From Stenopsyche tienmushanensis (lineage: Eukaryota > Arthropoda > Insecta > Trichoptera > Stenopsychidae): 64,000 nt of DNA. Of the stretch, positions 50,480 through 61,325 are shown piece by piece. The position numbers and the translations under genes were made by a program. Below the pieces are notes generated by a model. It saw nothing but the letters and a program-made list of their open reading frames with translations, was not told the origin of the DNA and did not search any database. Each line of letters opens with the position of its first letter. Position 1 is the first letter of the stretch. The stretch covers positions 1,116,001 through 1,180,000 of the forward strand of contig WACJ01000503.1 in the NCBI GenBank assembly GCA_008973525.1, written 5' to 3'.

Positions 50480-50990
50480 TATTGTATCATCATCATCATA
50501 GTGCAGCCACAAACAGTCCACTGCAGAACTATGGGCCTCTTCAATATCCATTCACAGGAAGGGGTTACATCCATCACGTCTGTATCATACATTCGCCTCC
50601 TCATTCGCTCGATATTGAAGGTAGCATTACCACCGTATTTTATTTCGAACGTCACCCAGCGGGTATCCCGAATGAAAATATTGACGAACGCTTTCGCAAT
50701 CGTCTCAATAGAGAGTGTGGGAGGTTTGTAAAGACTGAGTAGTTTACTTCTGGAGATAGTGGTAAACTACTCTAGACGACCTTTTTCATTCTACTGGAAA
50801 GGGATTTCTAGAGTGCAAAGAGTCCAGTCTCTCCTTTCTTCACTAGGACGTTGCCTGTATATGGTGAAGATATACGTGTGCATCTCGGATTCGCTCCTAC
50901 ACCAACTGAGGGTGTCTCCCCGTCATCATACAATTTACCCGAGTGAATTCGAGACTGAGTGGTTTCCCATTCCAGGTTGACCCTCTCAGT
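50480..50990. repeat. LINE 3'-end-like repeat fragment
   Basis: It contains ACAGTCCACTGCAGAACTAT followed by GGGCCTCTTCAATATCCATT. This resembles a phrase I know from many arthropod interspersed repeats (CAGTCCACTGCTGGAC followed by ATAGGCCTCTCCCA). The whole 0.5 kb is GC-richer than its flanks and has overlapping frames on both strands without catalytic motifs. Class not certain. Confidence 0.35.
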
Positions 50991-53750
50991 TCAGCGATTT
51001 CAAAACGATATAGAAGTTAACGGAAGACAATGCCATTAACGTTGCAAAGTGAAATTCTTCATATGCCTCTCATCAAGACCGTATATTTGGCGTTTTTCTT
51101 GTCTTTTTCTGTTCCTAAAGCTTTTTAGCTCCGAACTAAACATATTGTATAATAGTTGCGATATAATATTTTTTATTTATCTGATTAACCCTTGTTAATT
51201 GCTCATTAATAAGGGTTACTTATATTGTTCATTTAAAGATAATGCTAAATATCAAATAATTAACACGATTCTCGTTTTGTATATTTGATTTCTCTAAAAT
51301 TTGCGAATTTGTTTTAATGAAAATATATATCTCATGGCATGTGATTTGAAAAAAATAATAATAGTCATATATAAATTGCAAATTTACGTTCACACTGACT
51401 TTTTGCATTATTTATCAATAAATATATAGCTATATATTCATTTGGGCTTTATAAAATGGGTTGTATGAAGTATTTACAAGCTATGACGATATTTAGATTT
51501 GTAATTTTCTGTGCTTTAACAAGTTTTAAAACTAATAAAAAATAGTACTACTAGACTTATTAAAGTACCAAAGTTAGCCAATTTGTTTCAAGTAAAATAT
51601 GTTTTGCTGTGAAAATATTATTATGACATTTGATTGAAATTAATTAACGTTACTTAGTTCGTTTCTATTGATTATTTTGGATAAAAGTTCATTTTAAATT
51701 CTGTTTATTTTAAAAGACTGAGCAATGAAAAGTTGGACGCTTATGAAAGTAAATTCGAAATAAAGGGTGTATTAAATTCATGCTTGGATAGGTAAATTGA
51801 TTTCTCTCTCTATCGAATGTAAAAATGATCTCTTATGTTGAACAGTGCTAAAAATGTATTTAAAAATGTACTTAATATATATATATGTATATGCAATAAT
51901 TTATACGAATTCGTGTTCTTTCAAAAAGTGCTTCAAGCTGCCAAATTTCGAATATGCAATTTGGGAGCAGAAATTGATGATTTGCTTTATGTCAACAATA
52001 TTGAACAGGGCCGGTTCCTGGTGATACATTGCCCGTTGTCACGTAAAGTTTCGACATAATGGAGGTAACTTCGCCAATTTATGGCAACAATCACGACCGG
52101 TAGTTCTGTTAGATATCTGCTTTCCTCAGGCAGATAGCAAAAGAGTGCCAAAGGTTGAAACATCGATTGCAAAATCGAGTTCAGATAAATTATACCAACA
52201 ATATACTACAATTAAATATTCACGCGAATTTCCACGTTTTCGCATATTAAAAATGAAACCACAAGTGAGCTCTAGGAATATTTCATTATTTATCGCCCAC
52301 ATTACATATGCCCCAATGAAGTATTCATAGAAAAATAGGTCGAGGATGGGTAAAATTAAGTGCTTAATTATTTATATGTATAAAAGGTAGCAAATAATAC
52401 CGAATAAGAATATTTTTAATATTAATTATAACCGCGAAAAGTGTCACATTTAGCCCCTTCACCTCTCTCTGCCCATTGCTTCACAAAACCGTTTTTATTA
52501 GTGATCTTCTCAAAATATGTAAAAAGCACCAGTTTTTCAACATAAATGTTACTAATCAATATATATAGAAATTATGAAAATTAATATTTTAGCATGCCTA
52601 AAAATCATGAATTTATAATTTTGATTGTTAGATTTTAAATACGTCCAAAGTTAAACGACTACTCTCAATTTGAATGCTGAAATTAATATTCCTGGCACTC
52701 GTGCGCACCAATTTTAGCACCAACACAGGGTCCCAGGCTATTTTTATTTGCTACAAAAGTTGGTTCTTTCATCTGCCAAAAGCTATAGCCTGAATGAAGA
52801 ATGTGCTAGTAACCGAATACAAATCTTCGGAAGCCTTATTTAGTTATATTCGGGTTAATAAGCATCATTCAAGAAAACAAACTCGGAATCTCATCTTAAG
52901 AAACGGGACTTACGACGCCGTATTCCGGCTATAAAAAGGAAGATGATTGAAGATTAATGAGAATTTTCGCGAATTTATTAAAAGGTCATAAGACGGAGGG
53001 CTATTTTTATTCAATAAAAGGATACGCTTATTGTAATTAAATTATTAAGTCAGGATATCGATCCGACAAGACGACGTGTACTTTGATTAAGTTTTTGACG
53101 CTGTGATAGAATCGGAAGAAAGCAATGCGAAATGGGCATAAAATAACATTTTTTTCAATCAAAGTTTTCGATATCTGATTAAATTCGAAATATGCGAGCA
53201 ATAAAAAAGAAGTAATGGCAAATACTTGGAGTTTTAAAATGATGACTATTGTTAAATAGAAGAAAGTTCCCCATCTCGATTTCTAGTTGTATTTTAAATA
53301 CTTCATCACGTTCGAAAACTTGCACGATTTTTTTCAATCTCTGCGAATAAACCGTGTCTATCATGGCGTGACTGTAATAGTAAAAACTACCCCCATTTCA
53401 GCAGGTAAAATATGGGTTTTTTTCTTAAATTGATGCCCTTAACTGTTCCATTTGCGAAAACATAATGTTCTGATTGTCTAGCTGAAATTTATAATGGATA
53501 ACACTTTTTCAACCTTGTCTTGGCACTTTAAAGGCGTTGTTTGGCTTTTTGCAATTTCTTCTATAGAACTATTCCATAATGTTTATCAGTCTCAAAAATA
53601 TCCTTTATTATAAAATTTAAATATAATTATATAAAGATTGTTATTTTATCGAAAAACCTAATCAATGTTTTGTATATTTTAATTTTAGTTTTCGCATCAG
53701 CGAACAACTACACGCTATTAGGTTAAAAATCACTATCGAGTAGGGATTCT

Positions 53751-54059
53751 GTGTCAAGAAGTCCCGGGATATTCGAGCTTTTATGCTGTATCGAGTCCCG
53801 GGGCTTTCAACGAAAAGTATTGTACATTTTAATTATGAAAACACATTTATATGCCCCCAAAACCATTGAAATTCGTCGAAATGTTCGATTTGTATTGATT
53901 GAAAGCAGTTATAATAGGGTACAAAGCAAAAAAAATGCAAAATTGTACGGATGGTTGCTCCAAGTGTTTCTAGGTAATAGCAATAGCTGGGACCGATTGA
54001 TTCGTAGAATCGAATCAGGAATTCGAAAATCAGGAGTAAATGAAAGATCAATGTTTTGA
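53751..54059 (+). other. 102-codon open frame, no recognised family
   Basis: Directly upstream of the BED relic. No domain recognised. The interval contains two GTCCCGGG-type motifs and GAATTCGA-type motifs, so it may be part of the same decayed element. Probably not a gene. Confidence 0.2.
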
Positions 54060-54257
54060 AAATACAATATCATATTGTCTTCTGAATTCGAGCTAGTTCG
54101 TACTGTTCTTGTGTCTGCTCTTTGACGGGTGGCTAATGGATTGAATATAAAATTTTTCAGTATTTTTTTGAAATAATTTACTTAGTATTAAAAAAGTAGC
54201 ATGGTTTTTTTAATATATATTTTATCTTTATTGTAGTCCATAGTGGAATGAAGTCAA

Positions 54258-54510
54258 TTGGAGCATGGAAACATTACAAAAAAGGAGATGCAATGCACCC
54301 ACTGTCCAAAACAAATCACGTGCAAAGGGGCAAACACAACTGAACTAGCGAGATATCTTGAAAGGGTACATTGGATTTTTTTGAATAAGAATATCGAAAA
54401 AGACATCACTGATGCGGAATGTTTAAACGTGAAGAGGAAAACGCTTTCAAAAATCGTAACAAAAACGACTGATGGTATGAAAGTCCCGTCATCAATGAAC
54501 TTTACATAAA
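54258..54510 (+). pseudogene. BED-type zinc finger relic, probably from a hAT transposase
   Basis: The frame reads KKEMQCTHCPKQITCKGAN, then TTELARYLERVHWIFLNKN. BED fingers have C-x2-C, then T-x2-L-x2-HL-x3-H. The two Cys (CTHC) and final His (RVH) are present, but the first zinc His is Tyr (ARYLERVH for RHL). Such N-terminal fingers are typical of hAT transposases. The rest of a transposase is not visible downstream; an acidic stretch at about 54570-54650 may belong to it. The coding frame ends at 54509. Confidence 0.6.
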
Positions 54511-55019
54511 TCATGCTATACATCTAGTTGTTACTGAAACATTGTACTAGAAAACTTATCAAATAGAAACAGAAAACATTGAAATAGAAGAAGATTTAGA
54601 TTATTCCAATAAAGATGAACAAAATACTGAAGAAAGTGTAACAGCCTCGTCGATAACCTGCACTGTATTATATTTTTTGACAGCACTGTATTATATTTTT
54701 GAAATTCTTAACTAGACGAAATAACGTGGTCGACTAGTATTAAAATAATATTCAAATTTAAAAACAGATCTTTATATCATTTTCAAACGTAAATTTTAAT
54801 AAAATTACACTTTAAGCACTAAAATACTGTTTACTCCCGAACCTTTCTCAATGGTTGATTACACAACGATCTACGAAAAGCTTGCGCAAGGTCTTCGGGA
54901 TGTAATTTAAAACTGTTATTGTTTTGTTTATTTGCTTAACGATACAATAAAGCCTGTTTTACAGTTATAGCCAATTAAACAAATGTAAATGTAATTGGGA
55001 ATGCAAATATTTTTGTTTG

Positions 55020-55320
55020 AGTACATAACGCGAGCCGCGGATTAAGTGCGGACTGGGTGGTGGGGTTGTAAGCAACATAAGGGGCGCCGGCGCAGTATCT
55101 TGAAATTGGCCCATAAACTAAAATTAGACGACAATAAAACACGTAACCTTCTTTCATCTTCTCTCACCACCTACGATGGAGAGGGCTGCGCCCAAATTAC
55201 CCGCGTTGGCCCAACCCTACCTTGTCGAGGCAACTTCGCGAGCCACAAGATCAACATATCCTCATATTACGAAAAGGGCGAGCAAACAGAATAAAGAAAT
55301 AAAGCGAAGCGCCCTTATGA
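55020..55320. other. GC-rich patch of possible transposon origin
   Basis: Contains GGGGCGCCGGCGCAG and CGAGCCGCGGATTAAG; the density of CpG is exceptional for this window. Two overlapping open frames (55046-55294 and 55176-55358) show no known motif. Confidence 0.35.
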
Positions 55321-56137
55321 AATATGAAAGCCATGTTTTATATCAGTCGGATAATTAAAAAAAAATACTGAATGAAAATCTCCAAATTATAATAATTGGT
55401 GCATTATTAACAAAATGCCACATCGTGCTAAAAATATCATTCATTGGAACGTCAATGATTTAATAGTATAAATCATATTTGCGCTAAAAATATTTGTTTT
55501 TCTAATTAATGACCGTAACAAACAACATATTTAATGGACCAAATCTGACTCCGTTCCGATTAGCGAAGGTTAACAAACAAAATAATCAAATGCTGGACAC
55601 TTTTATGAATACGGTTCGCTGAATGTCGACTACCAGAAAATTCGATATTGATTCGAGTATGGTTATGTCACATTCTAAGAGATATATTATAAGAGATATA
55701 TAGGATATATTAATATGAAATGAATAAAAATTCTGAGCAATGATATATAGCAACGGAATATTTCATTTTGAACGAAATTTATATGGTTGGTGTTGTTGCA
55801 AATTATTAGCCAAGAAAAATAAATTCAGTAAAAAATCGCTCGGAACTAATATCAGCAATACATATTTTTGACAGCAGAAGTATTTTTGGAATAAACATAA
55901 AAAAATCTGAAAATTTGCTGAGAGCATTTTTTATAAGAATTCTTGATAAAATAATATAAACATTGCTTTAAGATATCAAATTGTCATTAAATTTCTAGCT
56001 CAAGCAATTAAAAATGAATAAAATGTTTTTATTTCATGTAATTTACTATTTTAATTGTACTATCACAATACGCATGAAAACGAATATGATTATAGTTATC
56101 GTGATTCTGTTTTGATATCATTTATAGTTAAATCATC

Positions 56138-56255
56138 ACTGTCGATGAAAACAAACATCAAAATTTAAAAAAAACATTAACAATTTATAGTTCGGGTGTT
56201 TCATGCTAAGCTTCGCCTAAAGTGCGGGAGGTTTCGTAAGAAATTCATGAAACTC
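56138..56255. repeat. repeat shared with 29783-29905, copy B
   Basis: Same order of ATCAAAATTTAAA, TTAACAATTTATAG and CTTCGCCTAAAGT as copy A, and the following GTTTCGTAAGAAATTCATGA aligns with its counterpart. Confidence 0.65.
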
Positions 56256-56929
56256 TACTTCTTTCGTAAAATTGAAATAATTCTTAAATCAGCTAATAGA
56301 TTGAAACGAAATTTTAGTGGTGCGTACAAAAAAGCTGACTGCATCGATATATTTAAACAAAACAGTTATTTTCAATATGTGTACGTGTATCAGCGTGATG
56401 AAATTTAAAAAAGTGACTTTTTGATATGAATTGTATGTAAAGGCATTGATTAAATGACACGTAAACACACAAACAAAACGTAAGGACAACATTCAGTTAT
56501 TTCATCATTCTATGTAAAAATATATTTGAATCGGGTATTTTAACACTTAAAATTGGCGTATCTATAATTCTTATCCGAAAAATAAACACACCACGACATG
56601 TAGCAACGGTATTAGGTTTTTATTAAAAAAAAGATGAACAATATCATCGGAGCAACAGTTTGAATTGAAAATTTTGAAGAAGAAGAGGTTGTGTCCCAAT
56701 GATTTCGACTGATATGCTATTCGAATTGAAACGTGTGCAGTTTCCGATGCGACCATCAACAAATAACAGGAACACACAGGGCATGCGTGCATGCTTCTCA
56801 CATGGATAGGTGTATGTAAGCTGCTCACGCCTAAATCATTTATTACCAGACGGTACGCACCATGTGGAAAAATATTGTAAATTTAAAGCACTTCATTAGC
56901 ACGGCATACGCTTAATCTTTGGGACGAAT

Positions 56930-57120
56930 ATAACAATAACATGGAGAGCCTCCTCTGACCCGAACTCTGTGATTGATCCCCCTATTCGGGAGAATGCCAG
57001 CCCGCTCGCAAAGTGCACAGCATGGTGCAAAACCATGAAATTAAAATTCCATGTTCACAAGGACACGCTCCTTCTCCACTTATTGCGGCCACTTGCGTTC
57101 TGAGCGCGGGGGGAAGCTAG
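56930..57120. promoter_or_regulatory. GC-rich patch in the 14 kb DIP intron
   Basis: One of the most GC-rich intervals of the window, with no repeat or coding signature. It is followed by a pyrimidine tract and TTTCAG at about 57140, but no supported exon follows. Candidate conserved element; unproven. Confidence 0.25.
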
Positions 57121-57409
57121 CTAATTATTCTAATTTTAATTTCAGATTCTTAGACTAGGATAAATGTATGAATAAAAACTGTTTAAAAATTAAATAGATG
57201 AAAATAATCATATAAATATATGTTGTATAGGGTAGGGAAGAATTTTGAGTCTTACTTGCGGTCCCGAAAAAAAAGGGTGTGAGCCCACTAATTGTTACCG
57301 GTCGCAAGGAAGGGCCTCTGGATTTTTCTGAATCATTGGGACTATACTAATACTCAGCCTGCATTATATCGTATATTGAACAAACCAATAGATATATCAC
57401 CCACGGGGC

Positions 57410-57540
57410 GACAGAGCATCAGAATGCAGTCTTGCAATTGGATTACAAATCCGCAGTACACGAACATGTTATGAAGAACAATCATCACATCAATTTTGCT
57501 GGTACAAAAACCATAGAAACCGTCGAAAATTCATCAGAAT
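57410..57540 (+). pseudogene. Penelope-like element relic, copy B
   Basis: From 57438 it reads LDYKSAVHEHVMKNNHHINF then AGTKTIETVEN, collinear with copy A at 29943, then breaks off before the REAIEI motif. The nucleotide identity also covers about 25 bp upstream (CAGAATG-AGTCTT-AATTGG). A 3'-truncated remnant. Confidence 0.75.
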
Positions 57541-58240
57541 TATCTGTGCTTCTATAATAAAATAGTTCTCATAGTGTTTATATAATATAATAAGTAGCAA
57601 AAGTAATTAATAAAAAATATACATGATATTATAATATATAATATATACATGAGTTTAAAATTTGGTAACACAATGTCGACATACAAATGGAAGTCAAAAC
57701 TCATTTGGTGACATTGACATTACAGGGTTAATATTTATTAACATATATTTTAATATTTTTTTCATGTAAGAGAATAGTGTCTACATTGCTTTAATATACA
57801 CCAAATATCCACGTAGAATTGGATAATTTGATATTAAATTGAGTTCAAAAAAGTATTTTTTCGCTCCGAATGTCGAACAAATTATAAGATTTCTTTAAGG
57901 GTACTCCGAAAGAGTCGTGACAGCAATTACGGAAATTAAGTCTGAAAAGTTTTTATTCTTCGGAGAATAAATAATTATGCAGCTACAGATGAATGGAATA
58001 AGCTTCGGACGGATTTCAATTTGAACTTGTTTTAAATGCCATCACATTTTTTCACGAAAAACTAGTTGACACATCGAGCAACAGATGAATCATTTCACTC
58101 AGTTGAAATGGCATTTCATCTTCAGCTTTTACATGTCTAAAAACAATTTTAATAATTAAATTAAAATTTTGATTATGTGTTTAAATGTTAAATAGACAGG
58201 ATGATATTTACGTAAGCATGCAAATATAACAATTTTATAC

Positions 58241-58309
58241 CGTTTGTGTATTCATCAATTGCTAAGGATGGCGCTTGGCTCACAGGGTTGTTACTCCTGG
58301 TACGTCGAC
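58241..58309 (-). CDS. DIP gene, candidate exon preceding Ig1
   Basis: This short exon (69 bp) follows a gttccag acceptor and ends at ACAAACG|gtataa. It is open in the one frame that joins in phase 1 to the Ig1 exon, and gives about 22 residues, RRTRSNNPVSQAP then SLAIDEYTN. The joining codon would be GAA (Glu), just before STFPIFAEP. Low-complexity, polar linker sequence is usual between the signal peptide and Ig1 in DIPs, so position and phase both fit. It lies 14.4 kb from the next exon, which is long but normal for a first intron in this family. It was found by splice sites and frame only, because this part of DIPs is poorly conserved. Confidence 0.6.
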
Positions 58310-59837
58310 CTGGAACAAAAATAATATTTAAATACAAAGCTCCCCTAGACACAAAATATTCATCAAGCGAATATATAATTTAATATTGCGAATAAAATAA
58401 ATATGACGATATTTTCATTCAATTCTGGCGTTATATATTCATATTATTGTTTCGCTTTAGTCAAACAATACTTCATGTAGGAGACTGGAGCTTTTAGCGC
58501 CAAAAAATGGGCGACATTTATAAATCTGTCAAAAGCCCCAATCGTTAATGGACATTTGTGTGTGGAGATGGAGCTTAGGGGTTAATTCAGGAAGCATTCT
58601 ATCGAGTAATAACTGATATGTCATTCCGCTCCCCATTTAAGCCATTACATTTTTTCATTCTATTTAATGTAATTGTTCGCATTTTTTTTCTATTCCGACC
58701 CTTTTTCGATGTCCGTATAGATAAAGCTCGTCGGGGAAAAAACGAACAACCGTTGTCGATGTCTAAAAACGATGCTTAATACACATTGAGGTGTGGGTTC
58801 AAGCCTTTTTTTCGATGAATACGCTCAATGCTCGCTGTAGGACTAAGGCTTCATACTGTTCTACTTTGGCAAACCTTTTTGGGCTTATTTTATATACAAA
58901 GCCGGAAACATACACACACATACCATTCATGGAGGCTGAACAGGAACCTTTTGTACCACTTAATGATGAGAGTTGGGAAGAAGGAGACGCGACAAATTTT
59001 CTGATCTATTCAAACACATAAAAGCCTTCTTAGAAGCCCATCATTGACTTAAACACGTATAATCATATTTTTTTGATTCTTTTTATGAGATATCTCGATA
59101 CTTTCAACAACTGCTAAAGTGATAATTTAATTTTTTTTTATATCGCCAATATAAGTATTATATTTGAAATTCCCTATGAAATTGGATTCAATTTCAGTCT
59201 CAAATTACGATATTTATTTAAAGTTTCAGATCCAACAAAGGGTTGTAGATTGTGGCCTGAAACTTACCCTTGACTAATTTTTGTATTAGAACATTGTACC
59301 TTTATAGCGACAAAAAGGAAAGTTATTAACCCTTTACTACAAAATTTAAACAGAACTTTTCAAATTGAACAATGATGCAAATATTTGCACACATCTTAAA
59401 TTTATATAAAATTAATTGTAGAGCACAAATGTGAATGGGTCATTATTTGAAAAATATATTTTAATATATGATGATGCATGGATTAAATTTCATGGTGATA
59501 TAAAAATGCGGAGAACTAACATCGATTTTTGAGTTATTCACAAAACACATTTTTTGCTCACGTATATGTGAAGAGATCAAGATTTGCATAGTTTTCTCGA
59601 GAATATATAATTTTATATATGCAAATATGCAAACTTTTATGAAATTTAAAAAAACTTAAAACATAAAATCCAACAGTTTTTAAGATGATTTAAAATATAT
59701 AAATTAATTTCGAAACTTGAAAAATATTGTAAATTCTCCTATAGATCTGATTCAATATAAATACGTTTTTTTTTGTATTTTATTTACAAAAGTCACCAAA
59801 TCAAGTGTTATCAATTTCATATTATTATTTTCAAAAA

Positions 59838-60000
59838 GTTGAGATTGAATGTTTATTATAAAGGTTTAGGTAACTATCTAGATTACAGAATTAAAAAAAT
59901 ACCGTACCAAAAAATTTGGTGCAGCGAAAGTATTAATATTTCTGATTAATCGTCTCAATTTAGGCTTACTCTGTTTCCTGGACCTTATTTACCTGGGCTT
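59838..60000 (+). repeat. SINE copy 10
   Basis: Has TTATTATAAAGGTTTAGG, CTAGATTACAG, ACCAAAAAATTTGGTGCAGC, TTAATCGTCTCAATTTAGGC and CTGTTTCCTGGACC in family order. Confidence 0.75.
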
Positions 60001-61129
60001 ATTTATTGGTGATGATTTGTTTGATATCGTCACCAAAGAAACAAATAGGTACCACACAACCAATCAACATATACCATTAACCATACAGTAAAATGGGTTG
60101 ACGTGACAAGAACAGAACTAAAACAGTTTAGTGTTGATTATGAGACTACATTCTGGAGCTACACCTTACTTTTCATATAAAGATATTACACTTTTTCTTA
60201 TTACACTGTAAATAAAGTATAGAGGGCTACCTTCGACTATGTATCAAATATAGCTAAATATATATAAGTATCAAAATAGCTACTGAATGAGGCATACCCT
60301 TAAATTCGATTCCTAAACTTGACGGACAATTTATGACCAATAATTAAGCCTTATTGAAAAACTATTGAAAAAATACGAGATTAATTGAGCTGTTATGATA
60401 AAACTCAAAATATATAAATCTTGTAACAATGTTGGATATGAAAACGAGCTTGTGTTGAAATAGTTATTAAAAACTGACATAATTTTCCTTCCAAACCTGC
60501 GGATTGCTAAATAATCTAAAGCAGTATAATCACAATACTTCGGTATGGTAAGACAAACAGATTTTTTTAAAATACTAAAATATTTCGCGAAATTCCTTGA
60601 CGATAGATCACCATACTGAAAAGCTAAAAAATAACATAAAATTTAATAAACTGCAATTAAATACTCCCAAAATTATTATTTTTTATTACATATGAAATAT
60701 TTTTGTACAGTTATGCAACGAAACGTCAAACGGGATTTTTAATATGAAAGATTATCATAAAAGCTCAATTATTCTCGAGTAATAAAGCTTAATAAATTGA
60801 TCATAAATGCGCTTTTTCCGTCTCGTTAAGGCGTCGGGTTTTAGACCAACACCTATCAGTTGCTATTCAATATATACGTAACCGGTCGATATATTTTATT
60901 GTCGCAATGTGAAAATTATACGGCGTGTATAAATTGATACTTTTTCTGCCGAGTGATACGTAAAATGCACTGCAGCTCTTGAATGCTTCCTGATCATCAT
61001 TTAGCAACAAAATCAGGCAAGTATCTTTATATATTTTAAGTGAATTGTAATAATGTTCGATGCGATGTTCAGATGGTTCAGATTTAGGTCGATCAAGTAT
61101 TTCATATTTTTCCTAAATTATGAATTTAA

Positions 61130-61325
61130 GCATTAAGCAGTCAATACGCATATACGAAGCAACGGTTCATAGTGAACTGGAGGTCTTTGATGTCCAATTT
61201 AAGAATATCAGATTTAGGGTCGATAAGATATCGATTTTTCAAAGCCACAGAAAATATTTAAATTTTATCGTCATCAATATGATAAAGTTAAATATCTTGA
61301 TAATTGAATAAAGTAGGGATATCTT
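61130..61325 (+). repeat. interspersed repeat of unknown class, copy B
   Basis: Collinear with 23640-23850: GATTTAGGGTCGATAAGAT, TTTTTCAAAGCCA, AATTTTATCGTCATCAATA and TTGAATAAAGTAGGGATATC. No open frame of note beyond 61120-61311, which is low-complexity. Confidence 0.55.

Larger units (their letters stand above)
43875..58240 (-). other. 14.4 kb DIP intron upstream of Ig1
   Basis: This large intron separates the pre-Ig exon from Ig1. It contains a SINE (43984-44185), a TIR element (44712-45190), a LINE-like 3' fragment (50480-50990), a BED-finger relic (54258-54510), a repeat shared with 29.8 kb (56138-56255), a Penelope fragment (57410-57540) and several less AT-rich patches near 48.95-49.15, 52.0-52.15 and 56.93-57.12 kb. 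No host exon was recognised inside it. Stretches 45.2-48.9, 51.0-52.0, 52.3-53.7 and 55.3-56.1 kb show nothing beyond AT-rich sequence. Confidence 0.75.
34068..58309 (-). other. DIP-family (Dpr-interacting protein) gene, gene span without the 5' exon(s)
   Basis: This is the span of a gene for a three-Ig-domain neuronal cell-surface protein of the DIP/lachesin group. In Drosophila, DIPs on one neuron bind Dpr proteins on another and guide synaptic partner choice. Ten exons totalling about 1.28 kb of coding sequence were placed by conserved Ig motifs and splice sites. Every junction is phase 1 except the phase-0 junction inside Ig1, a regular pattern that supports the model. Intron sizes in order are about 14366, 171, 72, 6014, 663, 446, 1059, 81 and 86 bp. 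From family knowledge, the motifs HRSWYLHI, QVNTDPMRSR, NVVDGE and SIPNQLEGAY resemble DIP-gamma more than the alpha, beta, delta or eta/theta types; that paralogue call is from memory and less certain than the family call. The signal-peptide exon is missing, and exon 43770-43874 has a one-base insertion. Confidence 0.9.

Noticed and set aside
50482..50742. overlapping open frames on both strands at 50.4-50.7 kb
   Set aside because: They coexist in several frames of a GC-richer repeat-like segment and show no catalytic or structural motif.
58791..59021. 76-codon plus-strand frame with an acidic C-terminus
   Set aside because: No domain, no signal peptide, no splice context; treated as chance.
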